Below, one piece after another: positions 11,688 to 23,640 of a DNA stretch of 64,000 nt. A model generated the notes under the pieces. That model was not told where the DNA came from. It saw only the letters and a program-made list of their open reading frames with translations, and did not search any database. The stretch covers positions 58,197,295 through 58,261,294 of the forward strand of contig OU015524.1 of the NCBI GenBank assembly GCA_907165065.1, read 5' to 3'. The stretch is from Caprimulgus europaeus. Lineage: Eukaryota; Chordata; Aves; Caprimulgiformes; Caprimulgidae. The translations under genes were made by a program, and so were the position numbers. Position 1 is the stretch's first letter. Every line of letters begins with the position of its first letter.

Positions 11688-12900
11688 CCTCATTCCCTGT
11701 CGCTCACCCGCAGAACTCACTCGCCCTGGGCCCGGCAGCCGGAGCAGGGGAGGACGGGGCCGCCGCCGCGTTGCTCGCGGCTCGTGCCTGTGTGCGCGCG
11801 TGCCGGGGGCGGCGCGCGGTTGGTTGCGTGGGCCGGGAGAGGCGAGGGCTGAGCGGGCGCCCCGCGCGGGCGGGGAGGCGGCGGGAGCGGGGCTCCAGCG
11901 CAGGCACCCGCCACCCGGCTCGTCCCCCTGCGCCTCCAGCCCGCGGAGGCGGCGATGGGGAAGAGTTAGCGCTGGTGCCGCGCTCCAGCGCCCGGAGAGA
12001 GGGCTGGGCTGAGCTGGGCCGGGCCGGGCCCGCGGCCCCGGCGGGGCTCGTGAGGGGCAACCTGCCTGCCCTCTCGCTGGGAACCGACTGAGTGACTGAC
12101 CGGCCGCGGCGGGGGGTGCGCGCCTGGGTGGTCCCGTCCCTCGCCGCCTCCCCCCGCTCCTCCCGCGGGCGGCCACCGCTGCGGTGGTTACCGCCTCCCC
12201 CTGAAGATGAAGAGGTGGCAGCTGCTGCTTCTGGGTCTGGCTGCTGGGGAGAAACCTGGATAGAGGCTCCACAAAAAAGGAGGGAGAGAAACTCGCCGCT
12301 CTCCGGCTCGCGGAGGGGAAGCCGGGCGCTTTTCTCACCTTGCTCCGGGCAAAAGCACAGCGAAGCGAGGGAGGCCGGCGGGAAGCCGCTTCTTTGCGCC
12401 GAGGGGAGGGGAGCAGGATGCGGGGGGGTCCACGGCACTGCCGCGGGCCGTGGGCGAGAGGCTGCGCCGCGGCGGCGTGTGACCGCCCGCGCCGGCCCTG
12501 AGGCGGGCGGCGAGGATGGTGAGGGGAGGGAGAAGTCCCGGCAGAGATCTCCCAGCGGCGGCGAAGCCTCCCTCTCTTCTCCCCCCAACCTTCCTTCCGC
12601 ACGGCCGCCCGCCCCGCAGGGCTGGGGCGCTGGGGAGCATGAGGCGGCGGCGGGGACCTGTTGTGTAGGAGGAGGCGGGGGTTAAGCGCGGCGGCGGCGT
12701 GAGGCGGGGAGCGGGGCGGCGGGGAGCGGGGGAGGATGAGGACCTGCTGCCGGGGCGGTGGTGTTTGTCGGGGACCGGCCCTGCCCCGGGCTGCCTCGGG
12801 CTCGGGAGGATCCCCCTCGGCGGAGCGGTGAGAGGGGCCCGCGGGGAGCCCTGTGCCCGCAGCTCTGCGCGGCCGCGTCCCGCTGAACTGCGGCTTCAGG

Positions 12901-13569
12901 AAGAAGAGAGCTTGAAGTGTTTCTCGGAAACTGGAGTTGCAGCCTGGTTTCTTTCTTTTTTCTTTTTTCTTTTTTTTTTTTTAAATGATTTTCTTTTAAT
13001 GATTTGTCACGCGTGTCTCCTGTGGGAACGTTTTAGGAATGGTCAATTTTAGCAGTGAAATCTGCTGCGCAAAGGAGGATTATAACAAATCTCTATGAAT
13101 GATAGACTCGATTGCTAAACCTTGCCTTGGCCAACCTTCTGACCCTCGGAGAGATCTCTCAGGGTGTGCGTGAGAAGGGGAAAACAAACCCCTTCCCATT
13201 TGAAAATAAACTTGAAAAGACTATTTTTTTTTAAATAGCCTAACTGCTTTATAATAACTTTTTTTTGGTCTTGTTTTGTGATAAGTTGTTTTAAAAAGGA
13301 TTGTTTTACATGGTTGTTTTGTAACTGGTAGAGGAAGGAAGGATCCCTCTCCAGCGTTTCTGATATGACAGCTTTGGTTTCTGAAGAGTTAACTGGTGTT
13401 TGCATGATACACCTATTGCTAGTCTGATAGCAGACTTTTCATCTTTTTATTTGCTTTTTTTTATTAACTGGGGCTGGTGGAGAGGGTTATCTTGGTCAGA
13501 AGAATATTTGCACATACATATATTGTATATATTTTTGGTGGGGTTCTCCCCACATTTTCCTCTCTCTTG
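12901..13569 (+). other. ZDHHC14: Probable 5' leader (UTR) and/or leader intron of ZDHHC14
   Basis: Transition from CpG island to AT-rich sequence, including a long T-rich tract (about 12950-12982). An in-frame stop (TAA, 13465-13467) precedes the coding ATG, and no ATG lies in frame between the two. The sequence does not settle whether the leader runs unbroken from the island or is spliced. Possible donors include GTGAGA at 12828, and acceptor-like T-rich/AG stretches occur near 13034 and 13482. A TATATATTTT-like string near 13523-13532 is too close to the ATG to give a normal leader. Confidence 0.5.
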
Positions 13570-13820
13570 ATGACTCCTGGAGGTGGTAGTGGGCCCATGA
13601 AAGACTGTGAGTACAGTCAGATCAGCACACACAGCTCTTCGTCTCCCATGGAGTCTCCCCATAAGAAAAAGAAATCAACTCCCAAGAGAAAATGGGAGGT
13701 TTTTCCTGGAAGAAACAAGTTCTTCTGCAATGGGAGGATCATGATGGCTCGACAGACTGGAGTGTTCTACCTGACTCTTGTTCTCATCTTGGTCACCAGT
13801 GGACTCTTCTTTGCATTTGA
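13570..13820 (+). CDS. ZDHHC14: ZDHHC14, first coding exon (palmitoyltransferase N-terminus)
   Basis: This exon encodes residues 1-83 plus the first two bases of codon 84 of a DHHC-type protein S-acyltransferase. Members of this family transfer palmitate to cysteines of target proteins on Golgi and other endomembranes. Features seen: an N-terminal Gly/Ser stretch with MKDCEYSQ at residues 10-17, a Ser/Pro-rich segment, a basic cluster (KKKK at 32-35), the conserved [20 protein letters not shown] block (41-60), and the start of the first membrane segment (about 63-83). The block order matches vertebrate ZDHHC14; paralogue ZDHHC18 is close but differs in its N-terminus. The first in-frame ATG after the TAA at 13465 is used. 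Its context is weak (T at -3, A at +4), and a second in-frame ATG lies at 13597. The exon ends in GA, so a C or T opening exon 2 would complete the family's Asp (FAFD-CPYLA). The catalytic DHHC-CRD and the remaining membrane segments lie on later exons outside the window. Confidence 0.95.
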
Positions 13821-13826
13821 GTAAGT
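13821..13826 (+). other. ZDHHC14: Splice donor of ZDHHC14 coding exon 1
   Basis: GTAAGT directly follows ...TTTGA and is the full vertebrate 5' splice-site consensus from +1 to +6. Reading through it gives a stop (GAG TAA), so translation must leave the exon here. The position agrees with the exon boundary expected from family conservation (phase 2, split Asp codon). Confidence 0.93.
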
Positions 13827-16800
13827 GACATTAAAGTCTTCCTATCTTCCTCCTCTTCCTCTAGTTATTTTTGACTGTGTATTCTGTTTGAAAGCAAAGT
13901 AAATGTATTTATCCAGATTTCATAGAGAATGCTGACTGAATTCATCTAATGTTGGTTTGTATAGTTGAAAATATGATCTGTTAAGATGCTGAAGGATACA
14001 TGATTCTGTTTTTGTTGTACTCTGTGGAAAACTGATGTTTGAGGATGAAGGTTGTAGTGCTTTTATACCACAGGTTTCCAGCTCTTGCTGATGTTACAAG
14101 AGGAGTGTAAAACAGCAGGTTTGAGATGGTCAGGAAATGATGTAGCTTCTTGTCTGTTAGTTACTCTGCTGAGAATCAAAACTGACAGGTGTAAAAATAC
14201 TGAGCCTTCCTCACAGAACTGAATGCAAGAAAAGCACTGTCTTTTGTTGGTTTATGAATTAGGCCTGTTTCTTTCTCTTGAAGTCGTTTAATAGCTCGCA
14301 CATGACAATTCCAAGTTAGTTAAAAAAAATAGTACAATTTTGCGTGTACCTAGCTTTCCATCGCTAGGTAACAGCATCAATTTCTGTTTGTGATGATAAC
14401 TTGTATGTGAGTTTGGTCTTAGTTTGAGCTATGTTTGGTTTGAAGGTTTGGGGTTTTTCTTTAAGCAGGCTTGTGGTGTCCTCCTAGGGCTTTTATCTCT
14501 GTGGCTCTGAATGTTCAAGAGTCCTTCTCATCTATATAAAGTGAACATACAGTGACAACAAATGAAATATACCCATTTTTGCACTTTTGTTGGAGTGGTT
14601 AAATTAACTGTGGTGACAATAAAGAATTAGACACTTGATATGAACAATACAGTTCCATTTTTGTTTACTTATTTTTTTAAAGCACCAAGTACAAAGGTGT
14701 TCACACTGCTACAACACTTGCTGCTGTAATAACTGAATTATTTTTTAAGATTTAATGCTGCTTTACATGTTTTAAACTATTGTAGCTTTGTTTGTGGCAG
14801 GAAAAAATTCTTTACCTTACATATCCAGCTCTTGCTATTTTTTTTAATAGGAACTATTATTTATAAGTAAGCTTCAGTGCTGCCTCCAGAAATTCTATTC
14901 ACTTTGGTAAGTGCTAGAGTTTAACAACAAAGGTAATTCATTACTTGAAGTCTTCAAGAAAGAGAATAGTGACATTAGCACATCCAATATTGCACCAGTT
15001 AACTGTAGACCATCTTAACATACTGGTAGTAGTAAAGAAGGTAAAAATACTCAGCAGGTAGCCAGTGGCTAAATATATATGTGAGCTCAGCAGATGAATT
15101 GTCTTTAGAGTGCTCCAGATTACTTTAGAGGGATTTATTAATTGTAAATCTGCAGACATCGTGAAGCTGCTTGAACATCCTTTGCGTGGTTGGGAAGCAC
15201 AGTCAGTGATGGTATCCATGCACTGCAAGTGTGTTTGTTTTCCTCATTTTAAAGTGGTATTAGAGGTGTAACCTGATAGTATTGCATCAGGACTGAGTGC
15301 TACTGTATTCTGTTTGCCATGATTAGGCCTGGTTTTGGAAAGCTTTTCTGTGTGGGCTGACACTTGCATCTGTGTGCAGTCTCCTCACCTTCAGCAGAGC
15401 CTCTGAAGGCAAGCACTGGACTTCCTGCAAATACCAGAGTGTAAATGTGGAATCAAAACTGTAATGTTTTAATAATCACGATAGTAAAACTTATTTATTA
15501 GCCCCCGATTTACAGTTTATTTATACATTTTAACACCTTAAGCCTCCTGAGATAAATATTCTCTGCAGCTGCATGATTCAGAATTGCTAAAGCAGGATGA
15601 GCTGCTAGCTGTTCATCACCGGATTTCATTACTACTCTGAGTTATGTGCTCTGCCAGATTTAAACGCTACAACTTCTGTCGTGTCTTTGAGCTTATTTTC
15701 AGCATAACTGTATGTGATGGACAACATTTTTAGTCAAGCTACAGGATTTTGATATATAATTGATGCTTATTCTAACCGGAAGTCTTGAAGCAGGGAAAAA
15801 TCTTTGACTTTATATAACTATATAAATTCTGTGCGTGTGTGTTGGTCCTGAGTCATTCTTGTATCTCTTGCACTCTCCTTTTAAGGAAAATCAAAGTAGA
15901 GGGTGGTAATGATACTTCATTTTTACAATAATAAGGTAGGTTTTGGTCTTTAGAAAGCACCTGCGCTGGAAAATTGTTACTCATCCTCTGAAGGCTGGTT
16001 AAAAAACAAACCTTAAGACTATGAGAATGATGTTCAGCAATTTTGTGGTGTTTGAACTGCAGAAGGTTGTTAGTGTTATAGAGTCTCTGACTAAACAGTG
16101 TTACTTTGAAGCAGTTTCTAACTGCAGCTCTTCCTAGTAGTCTGAAGTTGCTATTTATTGATCAATTGATAACATCTTGAGTTGTTAGTGTCACTTCCAT
16201 CATTTGGTTTATTTGGTTATGATGCTCCTCATTAACCAGCTACTTACAGAATATGACAGAAATGTCTTTCAGTCCTTTGTGTACACATGGGCAAAGTGAT
16301 TTTTAAATGAGCATGTGCCTTGTGTGTCTGAACTGTAAGGTCAAACTGTCGTTGAAGAGGAAGAACCCCTGTATGGTCTTGGAATTGTTTGGTCTTTTTG
16401 CTACAGCTGAAATAAATTATTTTCTTCCCTTTGGCTTTGGAAACTGGAAAATGGGTATTCATATTCTGAGGCATTCCCTGGTTGCAGGCAGTGAAGAGGG
16501 GGAGTAGGAAAGCGATGACTTTGACATCTAATTTCTGGGAAAGCATAGTGCTAACCTAAACACTTGTCCTTTATCCTTTTGGCTTTGTTCCTCTAATATA
16601 ATTTTTCCCCCTTTTATTTTATTCTTGAAATACATTCATCCAGAGCTGTGTCTCATGTGCTTTGGAATCCTCTCCAAGGGGAGAAATACATTTCTCTGAA
16701 TCAACACAGCCAAGCTCTCCAAAAGCAAACATGTGTCATACATCTTGACCTGTATAGCTTTGACAATGAACCATGCCTTTGTAATCTTTTTTTTCTTCAT

Positions 16801-19800
16801 ATTTATGCTTCTGTGCTTCTTGCCTACTTTTTCCAGCTTCTACTTTTGGCTGGCATTCCTTTCTCTCTGTTGATTTTTACCTCTCATACTCCAAGTACAT
16901 CACTACTCCTTCCTTTTATCATTTCACTATTCTTTTTAATTTTCGAAGAGGTAAGCCAGAATTTGCTTAAAAGAAAAATGGCAACAAACTATAAGCTTTC
17001 AAGTAGGTGAAATGTTTATAATTCCTGCATCCCTCCCCTTCCAAAGGAAGAGAATGCAAATAACAAGCAGTTTTATTTCTGTAACTTGTCTATTAATTCT
17101 AACATGAATTATTGCAAGCACTTTTGCATCCCAAGAGGGATGCTATGCTTGAGGTATTCTTAAAAATGATGCCTATTTTAAAATGGCCAAGGTGAGGCAC
17201 CACAAGTTACTTAATTTGCCTTTAAAATTTGTGTATGTTATTTTATCTTGGAAATATATTTCCTGACTCTGACCTTGTGATATGTACACTGGTTTTGTGT
17301 TGCACTTCCTTTTTTTCCTTTGCTTTCCCTCATTTCAGACATGCTTCTTTTTTTCTTTTTTTTTCTCTTTCTTTAAAAAAAAAACTATTCAGTGCTTGTG
17401 TAAAAGTAGCTGTGTAAAAAGTTTGGAAAACAATTTCCTTTCCTCGGAGCAAAGACGGCATCCGTAACTGGAGGGCAGATCTCACTGCTGTACCTAGGCA
17501 GTTCAACCACTGTATTTACATATATGTAAAGTCCTTTATTAGTGCAATAAGAGAGGCAAAACTCAGGCCCTTCATTCCTACTGCTTTTATTCAGCTAGGT
17601 GTGCATACTCTAAAGAGAAAAGAACCCTTTATGCTTATGCTCGTTTGAGGATACTGTTTTTGTAGGTTACAGGAAAGCAAAATGGAGGCTGAATGGCATA
17701 TTTAACATGGTAGGATACGCAAAACAGACATCTTGTTGTTAAATGGCAAGCCTTGTGCAGATGCACAAGCTTCAGGTGTTCCAGAGTGGTGGTAGAGGAG
17801 CTGGGCTGCTTTGTTACTGTGAGTTAGCGCTGCCCCTGTCTGCCAGCTCCCTTCCTTCTTGGACTTCACTGCACAGGTAACAGGAGGGAACATGTCTGCA
17901 CCCGAGCTGCTTCAGTTCAGGCAGGCACATCGAACTTCCTGTAAAAGGCTTTAAATGAAGGTGCCAACTGCACTGAATTGACTCAGGCACAGTCATGTTT
18001 TCTTCTGTCAACTCAGTTGCAGGGTGAGTAGCTCTGGAAGGTTGGAGCAGATGGTGAGATGCTGGAAGGGCTGAAGCAGTGCAGCTCTTTTCTCTGTAAA
18101 CGTGAGTCAGAGCCCTATCACTTCTGATACCATTTGACACTTGCACTGATTCGACAAACTGGATTTTTTTTTTTTTTTAGCCAGTTAAAACTTGATTTTT
18201 GTGAGCATTTGTGTAATTGGGCTGTCTTTAAAAAGATGAATGTTGGAAAATTATTTAAACGGAGACTGTTTATGTGCATATGTGTGTAGAAATCATTGCT
18301 TTCTATCTTCTCCTGTAGTTGCTGGCAACCTGCTTCATGCCTCCCACTTTGAAAACCAGTGTGACTGGAGGACATTAATGAGTCACTTTCTGATGCAGTG
18401 TAGATTGTTCAGTATTGAACTTCTATAGCACACGCTATGGCAGAGTGGTGTAACTTGCTGCTCACTGTGACAAACCTCTATGTGTAAACACTGATGTCAG
18501 CAAGCTGAGCATTTTCACTGTAGTATCAACAATTATCTTCATCTTATGGCAAATGTTTTCTGCTCTTGCAAGAGGTAGATTCTTAGTGTGAGGTCGTATT
18601 CCAAGTAGGTGGAATGTTCTCCATCTGAGAACCTCGTTCATCTTTCCTTCTCTGCTCTTAAGATGAGTAAGAGCATTTTGTCTTTTGATGACCATTTGTC
18701 TTTTGATGACCAGTCCTTAAACTACGAGTTCCTTAGAAGGGAGTGCTACCAATCTGACTTCAGCTGTTAAAGGCTGCTATAAACTTGTAGGGCAATTCCT
18801 GGTGAAGATGTCAAAATGGATTTTAAAGCAAAAAATCATGGCATATAAACTGACATGACTATTCAAGAGAGAACTGCAGAACATCCTTTTCTACATGGAA
18901 GGCAGTAGCTGCCTATAGTGCATAGTGGTGTAGGTGAATGCAGTGATGAGTAGGTGGGTTTTTCCCCCCAGTTTTCCTTATTTAAAAAAAAAAAAATCTG
19001 TCATTAGAATTAAACTGGAGCAATATTTCTGTTTCTCATTTTGCCATATTTCACATTTCAGATAACTTAGTGAAAAAGACATAAAATACAGTAAGTCTAA
19101 TCTTTTGGGTTTACATTTTGTACTGAGTTTATATAGATATACCAAGTGATACGGCAAATTCCAAAGGGATGGTATGCATCCCAACCAGATGTTTTTTATT
19201 CTTTGTACTTAAATTGCCCTGAAAATGTTAACTGTCAGAATTAAATATCTTTCAGGTAGAAAGTGTATCTAATACTTTTTTCCTTGACAAGGGACTTTTC
19301 TTGGTCACAAAAAAGTTTACTTGATTAATCTCTTCTAAGTTTTCCAGTGATCTGTGCAAGTATGTCAGCTGAAGTTTCTCCCTGGCCAAAAGGGAATGGT
19401 GTTGCACTGCCCTATCTTAAAGTAGCACTTCACTGAGCAGGCACACCAGTTTAAACTTTTAAACCTGCTTTGAATGAATTATATAAATTGAAAACCTTTT
19501 ACCCAGAAATGTACTAATAGCATTTGAGATTAGGTCATGCACCTCTACTTTTCAAGACTAGGTCTATTAATGTGGAAATGGATAATGATTAAATGCTTCA
19601 TTTTTCAGAGTAAAATTCTGTGAGGATAACCTCTCTTGGTTTTGGAAGTCGTACCTTCTTTAGTTCCTCTGAAACTGCAGAGACCTTATATGGTTTTGTA
19701 GCATTAACTTCTTTTCCAAAATAAATGTTAAGCAGCTTTTTTTTTTTCTGATAGTGTATTTTTGGAGAGGGGTTGTGGGTTTTTTTAGTTGGTTAGAGGT

Positions 19801-21146
19801 TTTTTGCATTCACCTTAGTAGCCTTTACTGTTTCCTGGAGAAGACAAGTTTTGAACATAATTTTTTGTCTTTTAATTTACTCCTTTCTCACCTATATTCT
19901 ACTTGTATTTCTACTTTTTCTTTTCTTAGTGAAGGTGGAGGGATATGAAAATAGGGTGTATAATGGTGCAAGAAGTGAGATTGGATTTTCTGATACCATG
20001 TTGTCTCAGAATCTCAAGGAAGTCACTGCGTAGCTTTGGACCATGGATTCATGCGTATCTTCAGAGTGAAACGTGAACATTTGTGGTCTCCTTTGCCTGA
20101 TGTCACCCTGACCCCTGGGAGAAAGAGGGGAAATTCCATCACAGCCTGTTGGGGGGTGGTCTTCTGTGCTCATTGTAGCTCAGGATAATTGTTGTAGATA
20201 GGTATAAATTCTCATCTGGGGCATTTGATATCCCTTCCAGAGTGGGGAAAAAAAGGAATTTCAAAAGTTTTGTTATTCTTGTAAATATTTGAAGACATTT
20301 ATATATATAAGTGCTGATGGATAATACTTTTGTACATCTTCAGCCTCCAGAATGAGAGATTAAACTTGTAATTTCATGATAGTGGTTTGATAAAATCTAT
20401 CTTAATTTATCACTCAAAAGTTTGAGGTTCTATTACTGATACAATCTGTATAGTATGCCTGATTTGTTTTGTCTTTCCCTGAGTAGGTACTGTTGCCCCT
20501 TCACCTGAATGGATGTGTGCCAAAGGTATAAAATGTATCTCCTGGAGACTAGTGTAGGGAGATCCATGTTAAATAGATTTACACTATTGAAAAACTAATT
20601 TTTAGTAGTTCTTCTTGGAAGACTGACATTCTCATGTGACCTTCTCTGGGATTCTTCTCACATCATCCTTGCAGAAATTTTCATACCTTGTTTCAAGGAA
20701 AGATGAGGTGGTTTTTTAGTCTCTTCTCAAGTCAGTTTCTCAGGAATCATGTTACATGTTTAGGTTCTTGTAAGGCATTGTTTTTTACTCATGTTTAAAT
20801 TTGGACTAATAATGCAAAAAATACCTTTGTTACTACATGATTTATTTTCTGTCATAGCTGTGTTGCATTATTATGTTGTATATGGCATTTCATACATAAC
20901 AAAGTATATCAGTGGATCTGGGTAACTAAGAAATTATCTTCCTTTAGAATGAAAAAATAATATATTAGTCTGTGCAGAACTTAAACCAAATTGTTCTTCC
21001 CTTTTTTTTTTTTGGAACTGGAAAAAATATTTTATTAAAAACATTAGGCTTATTTGTAGATTCAGTGGAAACTGAAATGCTGAAATTTGAACTGGACATT
21101 AAATATATAAATTATCTTTTAACAACTAAGTTATACCTTTCAAGTA
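13827..21146. other. Intronic DNA, nothing recognised apart from a small tandem repeat
   Basis: AT-rich sequence with many T-runs. Short frames are featureless (for example 16648-17010, rich in Leu/Phe from T-rich DNA). The only repeat seen is the small duplication listed at 18677-18712. Confidence 0.55.
18677..18712 (+). repeat. Short tandem duplication (about 18-base unit)
   Basis: The string tttgtcttttgatgacca occurs twice head to tail with no mismatch in the repeated core. It is probably a replication-slippage duplication with no known function. Confidence 0.9.
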
Positions 21147-21452
21147 GAATCATAGAATGGTTTAGGTTGGAAGGGACCTTAAAGATCATCTGGTTCCAAC
21201 CCCCCAGACACGAGCAGGGACACCTTCCAGTAGACCAGGTTGCTCAAAGCCTCATCCAGCCTGGTCTTGAACACTTCCAGGGAGGGGGCATCCACAGCTT
21301 CTCTGGGCAACCTGTTCCAGTGTCTCACCACCCTCACAGTGAAGAATTTCTTCCTAATATCTAATCTAAACCTGCCGTCTTCCAGTTTAAAGCCACTTCT
21401 CCTTGTTCTGTCATTAACTGCCCTTATAAAAAGTCCCTCCCCAGCTTTCTTA
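21147..21452 (-). mobile_element. CR1 LINE, 5'-truncated 3' fragment (antisense to ZDHHC14)
   Basis: The low-coordinate end begins tcatagaatggtttaggt, followed by the ggaagggacctt, aagatcatc and ccaacccc blocks. This is the reverse complement of the avian CR1 3' end. About 300 bases remain, covering the terminal part of ORF2 and the 3' UTR. It closely resembles the first 300 bases of the copy at 39317, so the two are the same or sister subfamilies. No catalytic region is retained. Confidence 0.95.
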
Positions 21453-22094
21453 TAATTAAAACCAATGACAAATCAAAGTTTCTAGTGGAAACGCTCCCCA
21501 TACTAGTGCAGCATTTAGTTGCAATATTCAAACATTAACTAATTCATAAGAGTTAAGATGACTGCAGAAGAGGAGAAAGCTGAGAATATTTTTAACTTTC
21601 TAAGCTGCATGATTGTTTCAAAATTGCCCAGTCAGAAAACCCACTGGCTTAAAATACTGGGACATTTTGAAAAATTGCTTAAAACGTTACAATAGTTTTA
21701 TCCAGAAAATTTTTGTTATCCTGATTGATGATCCTTCTAAGTAGAGGCTGTCGCAGCTGATGATCATTTGAGTTCCAGGCTGCCAGTAAAGGTTTGTACA
21801 TGTCAGTGCTGCTCATCTTTCATTTGGCAAAGCTGATGGAAAACGGGAAGAATCTCCTGAAGTCAACTGGAACTACCAAAGTTTATTAAACTTCATATAA
21901 TTGCAGCCCATTTTTTTCAGAACTTAATACCAAAATTGTAAGGTGGTTGAACTTTGTACAAACTAAAGAAACAGACTAAAAATAAAGAAATCGAGTTGAA
22001 GCCAGTGTGTAATAGCCAAAAATAAAATTCTTCTTACGTTTCTCACATTGCAGAAATATTAAATGTTATAACACAAAATGTGCTTAGGGAAGGA
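21453..22094. other. Intronic DNA, nothing recognised
   Basis: AT-rich sequence with no coding, RNA or repeat features recognised. Confidence 0.5.
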
Positions 22095-22450
22095 AGCCGA
22101 AGCATTTTGGAGGTTGTTTTGCGTAACACTCCCTGTCCCTTGCCCTGTTGTACCTCTTCGTATTCAAACTCCTGGTTGTACCGCAGTTACTGGGCGAAGG
22201 GGGCTTTGTGTCTGCGAAGCCCCACCACGGGCTCTCTGCAGTGCGCCTCAGTGGAGAGCTTGCCCAGTTGCATTCCCGAACTTTAACTAGTAAGCTGACA
22301 GTGTGCTGTAGGGCTATATGATTATTCAGCTTCTGTGTCTCTGATCGCTTCCTTTTCATCAGGGTCTGTAGGTTTTATTCACGTTATTGTGGGATGGTCG
22401 CTAATGAGGTCTTACATAATGAGCTTGGCTAATGAGATCACAGCTGGTTT
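22095..22450. promoter_or_regulatory. CpG-enriched intronic segment with homeodomain-type motif cluster (candidate enhancer)
   Basis: About a dozen CpGs occur in some 300 bases (22095-22405), where the surrounding intron has very few. Directly after them come three copies of TAATGAG (22402-22408, 22418-22424, 22430-22436) and then an E-box CAGCTG (22441-22446). TAAT cores are the general homeodomain recognition element. The frames across it (22078-22290) match no known protein. Enhancer or alternative-promoter function is inference only. Confidence 0.35.
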
Positions 22451-23640
22451 TGTTTTATGTTTTTCCACTGCTGCCATCCCCTTAAGTTGCTTACTGCAAT
22501 AAATACTGGCGGTGTGCATTTATTGTGGTGGATATGCAGTCAGTTCAGCTTCTTCTTTAAATTTTACTCTTATTTTTAAAAATATGTTTTTCAAAACAGA
22601 TATTAAATAGTATACTGAGAATTAAATTGAAAACTGAGAACCTGAACTCAGAAGTTAAGATGTACATAACATCAGTTATCAGTTTGTGAATTTCATGTTG
22701 CAGTTTAAGTGCAAGATAACACTGTTACATTGTCTGCATTGAGTGAATGTATGAAATAAATGTGTGGGTTCTAGCTAATGTTTTTTACACATATGACCAA
22801 TATATATTAGTTCTTAAAAGTGAGGAGCAGATATACTAGTATTTGTTACTATTTTAGCATAGGCACTCAGTATATCACTAGAAGTTATGAACGTAGATTG
22901 AACAACTTTGCCAGGGATTGGAAGCTTTTTCCCAGCCTAGGAAAAGGAGGACTAATACAAACCTTTTGTTTCCGATTGTAATACATTTTGTGTACTTTCT
23001 TTTTTGAGCTGTCTGGATATCAGGAAATTGTAGTCCTGATCTTGCGTGTTCAGTACAGTTATTAGATATCCCACTGGTTATGAATGCCATGTTTCAGGGT
23101 AGAGAAGCAAGTGTCAGACCAGCCTGTACTTAAATTTTGCTGGCATGCTTGTTTGTGCTCATGGTGTGGGTTTTCATGGCACAACTATCTCTGTATGTTC
23201 CTAAGTAAATACTGTTTTATTGGCAAAAAGGCCTTTCTAGTGTTGAATTAGGATGTGGAAGATTTATTATTTTTCCTAATTTGGAACTATGTAAAGCAGT
23301 TAAAAGCACTAAGAAAAAAAGTAGAAGCTAGAATAGTGATTTTTCTCGCATCAGTATCACAACTGTGTAATATACTTGCTTCTTGTGAATGTGTTTTCTT
23401 AAGACCTAAAGCCCCATAGTGCTTCTATACAGTGAAAAAATACAACTTTTAAGAGACTTTTATAATTCAACATGATTTGGACTCTTTCCAGGACTGGACA
23501 GGCATTGGGTATGCAAACATCCAAGTAAACTTTGTCATTAGTCTGAATAGGCTGGTACGTGAAATTTGTTGTATGGTGTGATATAAAAGATTGGAGTGCA
23601 CTGTGTAAAGAGCATAGTCACTTCTGATTTGCTTCAGTGA
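22451..23640. other. Intronic DNA, nothing recognised
   Basis: AT-rich sequence with no recognisable repeat, RNA or coding region. Confidence 0.5.

Larger units (their letters stand above)
11040..12900. promoter_or_regulatory. ZDHHC14: CpG-island promoter of ZDHHC14 (probably bidirectional)
   Basis: About 1.9 kb of very GC-rich sequence with dense CpG dinucleotides, in sharp contrast to the AT-rich DNA on either side. It lies immediately upstream of the ZDHHC14 coding exon and holds GC boxes, ZNF143/THAP11-type motifs and an ETS-like site. No well-placed TATA box is seen, which fits the dispersed-start CpG-island class. Long open frames on both strands here (for example 11562-12602 on - and 12092-12685 on +) are Arg/Pro/Ala/Gly-rich products of base composition. 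Exact edges are estimated by eye and the transcription start cannot be read from sequence. Several ATGs lie inside the island (for example 12514, 12639 and 12734), so an unspliced leader would carry upstream ATGs. Confidence 0.85.

Noticed and set aside
11562..12602. Long minus-strand open frame (346 codons) in the CpG island
   Set aside because: Low-complexity Arg/Pro/Ala/Gly composition, with overlapping long frames on both strands. Stops are rare simply because AT is rare. No recognisable domain.
12092..12685. Plus-strand open frame of 197 codons in the CpG island
   Set aside because: Same base-composition artefact. It is not in frame with ZDHHC14 and has no family resemblance.
13520..13535. 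TATATATTTT string as a TATA box just before the ATG
   Set aside because: A start about 30 bases downstream would leave a leader of only about 10-20 bases. The CpG island is the more credible promoter.
13477..13569. N-terminal extension of ZDHHC14 from a GTG codon at 13477
   Set aside because: The extension has no ATG, does not match the family N-terminus, and the frame only opens after the TAA at 13465. The ATG at 13570 fits the known N-terminus.
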